Shown here in pieces: positions 35,115 to 41,037 of a stretch of DNA of 41,037 nt. Under the pieces are notes generated by a model. That model did not search any database and was not told the DNA's origin. It saw nothing but the letters and a program-made list of their open reading frames with translations. The DNA lies in assembly GCA_027081405.1 (NCBI GenBank), contig JALWKO010000054.1:1230-42266 (forward strand), given 5' to 3'. Positions within the stretch are counted from its first letter, which is position 1; every line of letters begins with the position of its first letter. The stretch is from Campylobacteraceae bacterium (lineage in GTDB: Bacteria > Campylobacterota > Campylobacteria > Campylobacterales > Sulfurovaceae). Both the position numbers and the translations under genes were made by a program.

Positions 35115-37088
35115 TCAGAGTTTCTTGATTTTGGCGATTTCGTCCCGGAGTCTTGCCGCCTCCTCGAATTCGAGCTTCTTCGCCGCTTCGAGCATTTTGG
35201 CTTTGAGCTCTTTGATGATCCGCTGGCGTTCGGCTTTGGGCATCTTCTCCATCTTGGTATGCCGGTTGTAGAGTTCCCCGGGTTCGGCGACTTTCAGATC
35301 GGTATCGAGTTCCCGGACGGTGGTTTTGGGGACGATGCCGTGGCGCTCGTTGTACTCCATCTGTTTCCTGCGCCGGGCCTGGGTGGTCTCGATGCAGGCC
35401 TGCATGGAGGGAGTGACGGCTTTGGCGTACATCAGCACCTTGCCGTGGACGTTGCGCGCCGCGCGACCGGCGGTCTGGATCAGGGCGGTTTCGCTGCGCA
35501 GGAATCCCTCCTTGTCGGCGTCCAGGATCGCCACGAGGCTCACTTCGGGCAGGTCCAGCCCTTCACGCAGCAGGTTGATCCCCACCAGCACGTCGAACTC
35601 CCCCAGCCGCAAACTGCGGATGATCTGGTTACGTTCGATGGCGTCCAGATCCGAGTGCATGTATTTCACCCGCAGCCCCAGGTCGTTGTAGTGGGTCGTC
35701 AGCTCCTCGGCCATCTTTTTGGTCAGCACCGTCACCAGGACCCGTTCGCCCCGCTCGACCACCTCCTTGATCCGGTCGTAGAGATCGGCCACCTGGTTCT
35801 CGCTGTCGCGCACTTCGATCTCGGGGTCGAGCAGCCCGGTGGGGCGGACCACCTGCTCGGCGATCACGGCGGAGTGCTCCATCTCCCACTCCCCGGGTGT
35901 AGCGGAGACAAAGAGGTAGGCGGGAGCCTTTTCGATGTACTCCTCGAACTTGAGCGGCCGGTTGTCCAGGGCGCTGGGGAGCCGGAATCCGTATTCGACC
36001 AGCACCTCCTTGCGACTGCGGTCCCCGGCGTACATCCCCCGAAACTGCGGAAGGCTCACGTGGGATTCGTCCACCATCACCAGATAGTCCTTGTGGATCG
36101 CTTCGAAATAGTCCAGGAGCGAATAGGGGGTCTCCCCCGGTTTTTTCCCCGTCAGATGGCGGGAGTAGTTCTCGATCCCCTTGCACATCCCGGTGGTCTC
36201 GAGCATCTCCAGGTCGAATTCGGTCCGCTGCTTGAGGCGGTTGTACTCCACCATCTTCCCTTCCGATTCGAAATAGGCCAGCCGCTCGGCCAGCTCCTCT
36301 TCGATGCTTTTGATGGCCCGGGCCATTTTTTCCTTGCCGACGATGAAAGGGTTGGCGCTGTAGAGGGTAAACTCTTTGAGCTCGGCCACCTTTTCGCCCG
36401 TGAGGGCGTCGAAGCTGTGGATGCTCTCCACCTCGTCTCCGAAAAATTCGATCCGGTAGGCCAGCTCCTCGCTGTAGGCGGGATAGATATCGATCACCTC
36501 CCCCCCGACGCGGAAATCCCCCCGGTCGAAAAAATCGTCGTTGCGCCGATAGCCCATGTCGACGAATTTGAGGAGGAGTTCGCGCTGGTTGTACTCTTCG
36601 CCGACGACGATTTTCTGGACGATGCTGCGGTACTCCTCGGGGCTTCCCAGCCCGTAGTTGGCGCTGACCGAAGCGACGACGATCACGTCGTCGTGGCTGA
36701 GCAGGCTCGCCGTGGCGCTGAGCCTAAGCCGCTCCAGCTCGGCGTTGATGGAGCTGTCCTTTTCGATATAGAGATCCTGCCGGGGGATGTAGGCCTCGGG
36801 CTGATAGTAGTCGTAATAGCTGATGAAATACTCCACGTGGTTCTCGGGGAAAAAACTCTTGAACTCGCTGTAGAGCTGGGCCGCGAGGGTTTTGTTGTGG
36901 GTCATGATCAACGTGGGGCGCTGGACCTTCTCGATGATCCGGGCCATGGTGTGGGTCTTCCCCGAACCGGTGACGCCGAGCAGGGTCTGGTAGCGGTTCC
37001 CCTGCAGGATCGAGCAGCTGAGCCGTTCGATCGCTTCGGGCTGGTCGCCCGCGGGAGGATAGGGGGCATGGACGCGAAATCGGGCCAA
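35115..37088 (-). CDS. uvrB: UvrABC excinuclease subunit B (TTG start)
   Basis: Damage-verifying helicase-like subunit of nucleotide excision repair. 657 residues from TTG 37088, preceded by AAAGGAG. Motifs: Walker A GVTGSGKT at 38-45, the beta-hairpin block [18 protein letters not shown], the DEVH-like MVDESHV, helicase motif RAARN, and a C-terminal UVR domain ([15 protein letters not shown]) that binds UvrC. A frame extending to 37583 is rejected because the extra 165 residues are antisense to the coiled-coil and ZapA-like genes. It is divergent from the coiled-coil gene across a 97-base region with AT-rich promoter-like sequence on both strands. Confidence 0.96.
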   Translation of the reverse strand: MARFRVHAPYPPAGDQPEAIERLSCSILQGNRYQTLLGVTGSGKTHTMARIIEKVQRPTLIMTHNKTLAAQLYSEFKSFFPENHVEYFISYYDYYQPEAYIPRQDLYIEKDSSINAELERLRLSATASLLSHDDVIVVASVSANYGLGSPEEYRSIVQKIVVGEEYNQRELLLKFVDMGYRRNDDFFDRGDFRVGGEVIDIYPAYSEELAYRIEFFGDEVESIHSFDALTGEKVAELKEFTLYSANPFIVGKEKMARAIKSIEEELAERLAYFESEGKMVEYNRLKQRTEFDLEMLETTGMCKGIENYSRHLTGKKPGETPYSLLDYFEAIHKDYLVMVDESHVSLPQFRGMYAGDRSRKEVLVEYGFRLPSALDNRPLKFEEYIEKAPAYLFVSATPGEWEMEHSAVIAEQVVRPTGLLDPEIEVRDSENQVADLYDRIKEVVERGERVLVTVLTKKMAEELTTHYNDLGLRVKYMHSDLDAIERNQIIRSLRLGEFDVLVGINLLREGLDLPEVSLVAILDADKEGFLRSETALIQTAGRAARNVHGKVLMYAKAVTPSMQACIETTQARRRKQMEYNERHGIVPKTTVRELDTDLKVAEPGELYNRHTKMEKMPKAERQRIIKELKAKMLEAAKKLEFEEAARLRDEIAKIKKL

Positions 37089-37185
37089 TCGGACTCCTTT
37101 GGAATATAAATCAATTCTTGAATTTTTCCCGAAGGACAATTTGATATTATATCGGAAGCACATTTCACGCCAGAAGGATCGATCG

Positions 37186-37458
37186 GTGAACGCACTGGAT
37201 AGACTCAAAGAGAAAATCGACACCTGGAAAGCCCGCATCCGGGAGCTGGAGGAGGAAACCGCCAGGCTCCGGGAGGAGAAAGAGGCGCTGAGCAAAGAGT
37301 TGGAGGCCTGCAAAGAAGGGGGGAGCAAGGAGCTCGAGAACCTGCGCGGAACCCTCGAGGAAAAAGAGGCCACGATCGTCGCGCTCCGGAAGGAGCTCGA
37401 GACCAAAGACGCCGAGATCGAAGCGATCATCGCCAAGGTCGAAGCGCTCCTGGAGTAA
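37186..37458 (+). CDS. Small coiled-coil protein (ZapB-like arrangement)
   Basis: 90 residues from GTG 37186, chosen because AAGGA lies seven bases upstream and heptad pattern begins at once; the open frame to 37099 is poor. Almost the whole chain is a charged coiled coil ([18 protein letters not shown], then [15 protein letters not shown], ending [11 protein letters not shown]). Only one Cys and no aromatic core beyond the N-terminus are seen. It is followed after three bases by a ZapA-like gene. Coiled-coil genes next to zapA encode ZapB-like division proteins in gammaproteobacteria, so a divisome role is proposed from position and shape only. AT-rich TATTAT lies upstream near 37146. Confidence 0.7.
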   Translation: MNALDRLKEKIDTWKARIRELEEETARLREEKEALSKELEACKEGGSKELENLRGTLEEKEATIVALRKELETKDAEIEAIIAKVEALLE

Positions 37459-37461
37459 GCG

Positions 37462-37677
37462 ATGCGGGATCTTTCGATCACCATCAACGGCGTACGGCTC
37501 ACCGCCAAACGGCTCGACGACGACTTCGCCGCCTTCGTCGAGGAGCACCTGGAGGCCGCTGGCGTAGGGACCAACCGGGACAACAGCGCCGACCGGCTTT
37601 TCGCCGCCTATCTCAAACTCGCCAGCGAATCGTACAACTACGAAAAAGAGATTGAAGAGATCATCAACGATCGCTGA
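37462..37677 (+). CDS. ZapA-like small protein
   Basis: 71 residues, starting [18 protein letters not shown]. The start ATG follows the previous stop by three bases, with GGAG inside the preceding gene's end, so the two are probably translationally coupled. The short N-terminal strand-turn ([10 protein letters not shown]) and the C-terminal helix ([20 protein letters not shown]) resemble the ZapA fold, which bundles FtsZ filaments, but the protein is shorter than ZapA and the match is weak. Otherwise it is a conserved-looking hypothetical protein. Confidence 0.65.
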   Translation: MRDLSITINGVRLTAKRLDDDFAAFVEEHLEAAGVGTNRDNSADRLFAAYLKLASESYNYEKEIEEIINDR

Positions 37678-37810
37678 TCCGCCGCCGGGCGTCGTGAGAG
37701 CCGCGATACGATCCATCAGTCCGGCACCCGACACAAGGTAGATACATAAGATTCTCCGTCATCGCCATTGCAAATCTCCCTGCAACGACGACCTATTACA
37801 TTAAATAGCT

Positions 37811-37916
37811 TATAATTGGGAGTATGATGTAAGCCGGAAGAGGCGACAGTTCGGCCGCGCCACCCGGTGAGACGTACAATACCGTCTAGCGCCGACGCGC
37901 CCTTCCCCGTTTTTTA
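37811..37916 (+). ncRNA. Candidate structured small RNA with terminator
   Basis: Within a 254-base spacer a TATAAT box (37811-37816) is followed by a foldable segment and a T-tract (37910-37915). Closing stem: GGAAG 37836-37840 with CTTCC 37902-37906, continued by GGCG 37842-37845 with CGCC 37898-37901, with A37841 bulged. Inside, TCGGC 37851-37855 pairs with GCCGA 37891-37895. An apical hairpin pairs AGACG 37870-37874 with CGTCT 37883-37887. No ORF starts downstream on this strand, so a riboswitch is unlikely. No known family is recognised. Confidence 0.4.
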
Positions 37917-37931
37917 TGCATTACCGCACGT

Positions 37932-38900
37932 TTAGCGCGTACTCCGCTTCCAGAAATCGGCGCATTTTTCCTCGGGGCGTCGGGTATGGGCCCGCAATTC
38001 GAGCTTGACATGCTCAGCCGCTTTGCCGAGTTTGCCCTCGAGCATCCTGCCGATCCGAGCGACCGCCATCTCGGCCCCCTCTTCATCGGTGTTGGGCATG
38101 AGGAGGAAAAAACTCTCTTTCCCGATCCGACAGACGATGTCGCTCAGACGGGTCCCCTCTTTGAGCGCTTCTTCCAAAACGACAATCGCTTCGGCGAGTT
38201 CTTCCATCCGGAAATGTTTGCGGTTTTCTTGCAGCTCCGCACGAATCAGCATCGTCGAGAGAGGCCGTTCGCTCCGATCGGCCTGGGCGCAAAGCTGCGT
38301 CAGACTCAGTCGGCAATACTCCCGGTCATGCAATCCATCGTCGGGGGCATGGACGATGCTTTTGCAGACCTGGTGATACATGTAATAGCGAACCACATAA
38401 ATGAGCAATCCCATCAATATGACGCTCAATACGATTGCCAAAAGCAAATAGGTACGGATCCGATCGAAAAGGAGCATATTCATCCGTTCGGTCGCAAAAG
38501 CCAGGCTCCGTGCTTCCCTCCAACATTGCAGAGCCTCGGAGCGATCGGCATGTGTTTTGAGCGATTCCCAGCAGGAGCGCAAATCCCGGAAATCTTTCCA
38601 CGGCGTTTGCGATCCTACATAGTAGGACGAATCGGCATGTGACCGATACCACGATGCCGAATCGGCCAGTGCCGTTTCGATCCGGCTGTCGATGCGAGCA
38701 CGGATTTTATCCTCAGAAATAGCGATACGTTCCAACATGTCTCCGCCCGCCTGGGCAATCTCCCGCACAACCTGCTCCCCATCGACAAAATGGGTAAGCT
38801 GAAAATACACATACAGCGTCCCGATCGGCATCAGTACGATGCCGATATATAAAAGCCATGTAACCTTATAGATCGACCAGAGTTTGTTGACTGCGTTCAT
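37932..38900 (-). CDS. Membrane protein with degenerate GGDEF domain
   Basis: 322 residues. A transmembrane helix at about 12-33, a periplasmic segment of about 115 residues with Cys110 and Cys126, and a second helix at about 150-171 are followed by a cytoplasmic domain. That domain has the diguanylate-cyclase layout (RPLSTMLIRAEL, then RLSDIVCRIGKESFFLLMPNT). The active-site GGDEF is replaced by GKESF (260-264) and the usual D-x-LTGLxNRR entry motif is also lost. It is therefore unlikely to make cyclic di-GMP and may be a sensor or scaffold. It lies 34 bases downstream of the pilin-like gene at 38935 in the same direction, possibly one transcript. Confidence 0.7.
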   Translation of the reverse strand: MNAVNKLWSIYKVTWLLYIGIVLMPIGTLYVYFQLTHFVDGEQVVREIAQAGGDMLERIAISEDKIRARIDSRIETALADSASWYRSHADSSYYVGSQTPWKDFRDLRSCWESLKTHADRSEALQCWREARSLAFATERMNMLLFDRIRTYLLLAIVLSVILMGLLIYVVRYYMYHQVCKSIVHAPDDGLHDREYCRLSLTQLCAQADRSERPLSTMLIRAELQENRKHFRMEELAEAIVVLEEALKEGTRLSDIVCRIGKESFFLLMPNTDEEGAEMAVARIGRMLEGKLGKAAEHVKLELRAHTRRPEEKCADFWKRSTR

Positions 38901-38934
38901 CTATGACCTTCCTTTATCTGTATCATACCATCCC

Positions 38935-39444
38935 TCAGAAAACGACTTGCTGTCCACGCAACGGCATCGGGAATCGGCTGACGTCGATGATACTCCGTAA
39001 GCGCTTGCAGCTTTCCCCCGCAGGAGTCGAATTGACATCCACCACGATCATCTCCGTATTTTGGCCCTGATTTTCGATTTTCAGTTTCAGACAAACCGGA
39101 GTGTCTTTCCAAGGGATCAAAAGGGTCGGCTCACCCGATACTTGTGTGGCCCCATAGACGTTTTCCAGGTGGGCGATCGCCCGCGACATTCGGCTGAGAT
39201 TCTGTTCCGTCTGGCCTCGGGATATGGCGTATTGCGCGATATCGGTCGCTCCGGTCATCACCTCCTGAGCCAGGACCGCCATACGCGCATCGTCCCGTGT
39301 CGCAGCGAGCCTCGGCAACGCGAACGAAGCCAGGACGCCGATAACGATGATGACAAATATGAGTTCCACCATGGTGTATCCGGAACGCATAGGATAGCAG
39401 TAAAACGGAAAACTTTCGGTTTTCTTCCTATAAGCGATAAACAT
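38935..39444 (-). CDS. Type IV pilin/pseudopilin-like protein
   Basis: Prepilin signature RSG/YTMVELIFVIIVIGVLA: cleavage after Gly, methylatable aromatic residue, Glu5 in the mature chain and a long hydrophobic helix. The remaining 120 residues form a small globular domain with two Cys. ATG 39444 has GGGAGG about 11 bases upstream, giving a 22-residue leader. ATG 39390 gives a more typical four-residue leader but has no ribosome site; both remain possible. The N-terminus including LAATRDDA is nearly the same as in the divergent gene at 39687, so the two arose by duplication. It probably acts in a type IV pilus or type II-like secretion system. Confidence 0.8.
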   Translation of the reverse strand: MFIAYRKKTESFPFYCYPMRSGYTMVELIFVIIVIGVLASFALPRLAATRDDARMAVLAQEVMTGATDIAQYAISRGQTEQNLSRMSRAIAHLENVYGATQVSGEPTLLIPWKDTPVCLKLKIENQGQNTEMIVVDVNSTPAGESCKRLRSIIDVSRFPMPLRGQQVVF

Positions 39445-39643
39445 CGTTTTTTCATCCTCCCTACATTAACTATAACAAACACCAAAATAAATTATATAAA
39501 AACATTTTTAAGTTTTTTTTTAATTAAATCAATAGATCGAACGGTTATGATTCTTTCTCAAGATTGCCATTGCTACTCCCGTGAATCGTGTTTACCGTCA
39601 TATCAATCCCAAATTTCAGGATCGATTTGGTATGATTGCATTA

Positions 39644-39657
39644 TGGGGATTTCCCCA
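39644..39657 (+). promoter_or_regulatory. Inverted repeat near the start of pilin transcription
   Basis: TGGGGA and TCCCCA flank two bases, eight bases past a TATGAT hexamer (39631-39636) that is the likely -10 box of the downstream pilin gene. The repeat may be an operator. The rest of the 242-base divergent spacer is AT-rich with no further recognisable element. Confidence 0.4.
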
Positions 39658-39686
39658 GATATTTTCTATGAACAAGGAGCGTAACT

Positions 39687-40097
39687 ATGAGACGCGGATT
39701 TACCATGATCGAGTTGATCTTCGTGATCGTCATTATCGGAATTCTGGCTGCGGTAGCCATCCCCAAGCTGGCTGCGACCCGGGATGATGCCAAATCGGTG
39801 AAAGCGGTCCAAAATCTTGCCACCTGTATCAGCGATATCGGTGCAGCCTATACCGCTCGTGGAGTAGAGGACAACGGTACGGCTGCTTGTGAAGCCGTCT
39901 CCAAAGAAGGATGTTTCACCGTGACGGGTATCAACGCCGGGACCACTGGTGATCCTTATGACGGGAACATCACTGTTAAAAACACCAACCTTTCTGCCAC
40001 TTGGTGTACAAATGCTCAGAAAATGGCAAAAGATCAAAACTTGAGTAACGCCAGCGGTTACGTCCACAGCTTCGGCGGAAGTCACGTATCGTTCTAA
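39687..40097 (+). CDS. Type IV pilin-like protein (probable major subunit)
   Basis: 136 residues, prepilin leader MRRG/FTMIELIFVIVIIG with a Phe at +1 and Glu5, an N-terminal helix and a globular domain containing four Cys (47, 68, 76, 107), enough for two disulfides. AAGGAG is seven bases upstream and an intrinsic terminator follows, so it is a single-gene transcript, as major pilins often are. The C-terminus ends SFGGSHVSF. It is divergent from the related gene at 39444. The neighbouring ligase-like gene could modify it. Pseudopilin of a secretion system is the alternative. Confidence 0.85.
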   Translation: MRRGFTMIELIFVIVIIGILAAVAIPKLAATRDDAKSVKAVQNLATCISDIGAAYTARGVEDNGTAACEAVSKEGCFTVTGINAGTTGDPYDGNITVKNTNLSATWCTNAQKMAKDQNLSNASGYVHSFGGSHVSF

Positions 40098-40105
40098 TCG
40101 CGCTT

Positions 40106-40140
40106 GAACCTCTCTAAGAGGTTCGGCGTATTCACTTTTT
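40106..40140 (+). terminator. Intrinsic terminator after the pilin gene
   Basis: GAACCTCT and AGAGGTTC form a perfect eight-base stem with a three-base loop (40106-40124), followed by a short spacer and five T residues. It lies nine bases past the stop codon. Confidence 0.7.
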
Positions 40141-40676
40141 CCCTCTCATTCTTTTTTTAAACAATCAAACCTTCTATATACAAGCAAATTCACATATATG
40201 ATCGACTGGTTACCTGTTACATTTAGGCCCAGCCATTCAATTCCCATTTCCCGCAATGATCAATACGTAAAAACACGAAGATACCGAGATCGACTTTTGT
40301 GCGCTAGCCTTGCCATCGGAAGCATGACACTGCGCAAATCCTCGGATCATGCTAAGGGGGAAACATATCCGATAAATACCGTTACCTTAAAAGTCATGAA
40401 AATCTCCACCGGCTAATAATCGGTCATTCGGCCTGAAGGCCGGCTTGCTCCCTTCCTGTCACCTCAAATTCTCGATCCAGGATAGAGCTATAGCCTTCCG
40501 AAACCTGTCAGAACCCCCTAAACCCATGGATTCCAGCTATTGTAGGAATGACAATCCAATCTCACGGAATGGCAATCCATACTACCCAAAAGCTATCATC
40601 AAATTGCACCTTATCATGGTGCCCCGAAATTCCTCATTCCTCATTCAACACGGTGTACGGATCCCCTATGGAAGCT
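40141..40676. other. Gene-poor spacer with hairpins and short repeats
   Basis: I find no credible gene in this stretch; two short open frames lack ribosome sites and protein-like composition. It holds a GTCATTC unit abutting palindrome CGGCCT-GA-AGGCCG (40423-40442), a 14-base direct repeat GGAATGRCAATCCA (40545-40558 and 40566-40579), and three ATTCCTC-type heptamers (40629-40649). Composition is more AT-rich than the flanking genes. Confidence 0.6.
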
Positions 40677-41037
40677 CTAACCGGAAAAGGATCCAAATTG
40701 TTGGTCAGATGCTCCCGCCAAGGCATAGGCAAACGCCAATATCCAGCTCGTATCGGGGAAAAAATAGACCCCTCCGAAAAGTCCGGTGAGGCTCAAACCC
40801 GCGATCGAAACGAAAGCCCCCCTCGCCCAAACACACGAGCGCGCTCTTCTCCATGCGCCATGCATGATCCACCCCATGATCCCCAACAATATCCCCCCGC
40901 CAAGCACGCCCCATTCCCCCAGAAACTGCAAGATGAAATTGTGGGCGTGGATCACCTCCCGGGGGCGATGGGGATAGAAAAAATAACTCTGCGGTCCACC
41001 CCCAAGGAGCGGCGATCGGCGCCACTGACTCCACCAC
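40677..41037 (-). CDS. O-antigen ligase/polymerase-like membrane protein (5' part outside window)
   Basis: The last 119 codons of a gene running in from the right edge. The visible part has RSPLLGGGPQSYFF followed by EVIHAHNFILQFLGEWG, the Wzy_C/WaaL signature with the conserved HxHN and an adjacent Gly-rich loop. Three hydrophobic segments follow (for example GVLGGGILLGIMGWI and LAFAYALAG). Family members are O-antigen ligases, Wzy polymerases or pilin oligosaccharyltransferases (PglL/TfpO). Lying convergent to a pilin gene fits the last, but distance and orientation give no operon link. Which of the three it is cannot be decided from this fragment. Confidence 0.8.
   Translation of the reverse strand, partial: WWSQWRRSPLLGGGPQSYFFYPHRPREVIHAHNFILQFLGEWGVLGGGILLGIMGWIMHGAWRRARSCVWARGAFVSIAGLSLTGLFGGVYFFPDTSWILAFAYALAGASDQQFGSFSG

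Noticed and set aside
37089-37583. N-terminal extension of UvrB by 165 residues
   Set aside because: The extension is Ser/Arg-rich, antisense to two plus-strand genes with good ribosome sites, and the homologous N-terminus begins at TTG 37088.
37831-37850. CCGGAAG-containing segment looking like the SRP RNA core
   Set aside because: The flanking bases do not form the conserved SRP domain IV loop (no GTCAGG partner and no AGCAGC after the tetraloop stem).
38326-38652. Alternative minus-strand frame inside the GGDEF-like gene
   Set aside because: Shadow frame; the 322-residue frame has two membrane helices and a recognisable domain.
39628-39642. Sigma-54-like promoter ahead of the pilin (GG then GC)
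   Set aside because: The GG and GC pairs are only seven bases apart instead of ten, so a sigma-70-type -10 box (TATGAT) is the better reading.
40198-40416. 72-codon plus-strand frame after the pilin terminator
   Set aside because: No ribosome site, composition unlike the other proteins, and it lies among short repeats downstream of a terminator.
40445-40789. 114-codon plus-strand frame running into the ligase gene
   Set aside because: It covers direct repeats and heptamers, has no ribosome site, and its end is antisense to a clear membrane protein.

Overview
The window reads as a chromosomal segment of a GC-rich member of the Campylobacterota (Epsilonproteobacteria), most like the Sulfurovum/Nitratifractor group. 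This rests on the gene order around tuf, secE, nusG, the L11/L1/L10/L7-L12 genes, rpoB, rpoC, rpsL, rpsG and fusA, on a solo tuf lying next to tRNA genes and trnW, and on the style of the proteins. rpoB and rpoC are separate genes overlapping by 8 bases, unlike the fused gene of Helicobacter. The genus is inference, because no rRNA or marker search was possible. Nearly all genes lie on the minus strand.

Left end (1-8417, minus): a compact surface-protein operon. It encodes, in transcription order, a small outer-membrane beta-barrel protein, a lipoprotein of five cadherin-like modules plus a PKD module, and a giant secreted protein. The giant protein has a Vgb/NHL-like propeller, alternating PKD and DUF5011-type modules, and an RHS/YD-repeat core; its C-terminus lies outside the window. 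Genes two and three are joined to their upstream neighbours by an 11-base overlap and an 8-base gap. A 16-base perfect palindrome sits upstream. This is the most unusual locus here.

Metabolic block (8623-13737): aroK-ispA-tkt on the minus strand. An SDR oxidoreductase diverges from aroK over overlapping promoters. A small membrane protein and an RNA 2',3'-cyclic phosphodiesterase follow.

Information-processing block (14045-31331, minus). In transcription order: four tRNAs (Thr-TGT, Tyr, Gly-TCC, Thr-GGT), tuf, rpmG, tRNA-Trp, secE, nusG, rplK, rplA, rplJ, rplL, rpoB, rpoC, rpsL, rpsG, fusA. It carries a probable L10 leader, hairpins between tuf/rpmG and rplL/rpoB, a separate rpsL promoter and a terminator after fusA.

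Right part (31355-37677): an EI24/CysZ-like membrane protein, a gamma-class carbonic anhydrase, polyphosphate kinase and uvrB on the minus strand. On the plus strand are a coiled-coil protein and a ZapA-like small protein, a possible cell-division accessory pair.

Right end (37678-41037): a candidate structured small RNA, a membrane protein with a degenerate GGDEF domain, two divergent type IV pilin-like genes with near-identical N-termini, and the end of an O-antigen ligase-like gene that could glycosylate a surface substrate.

Several spacers share a recurring architecture: short hairpins with 2-4 base loops next to degenerate 7-base tandem repeats (consensus families CTAGTTA, GTCATTG, TTTCTCA, ATTCCTC). 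They lie mainly just after stop codons and two arrays flank the carbonic anhydrase gene. I saw no transposase, prophage, CRISPR array or rRNA.
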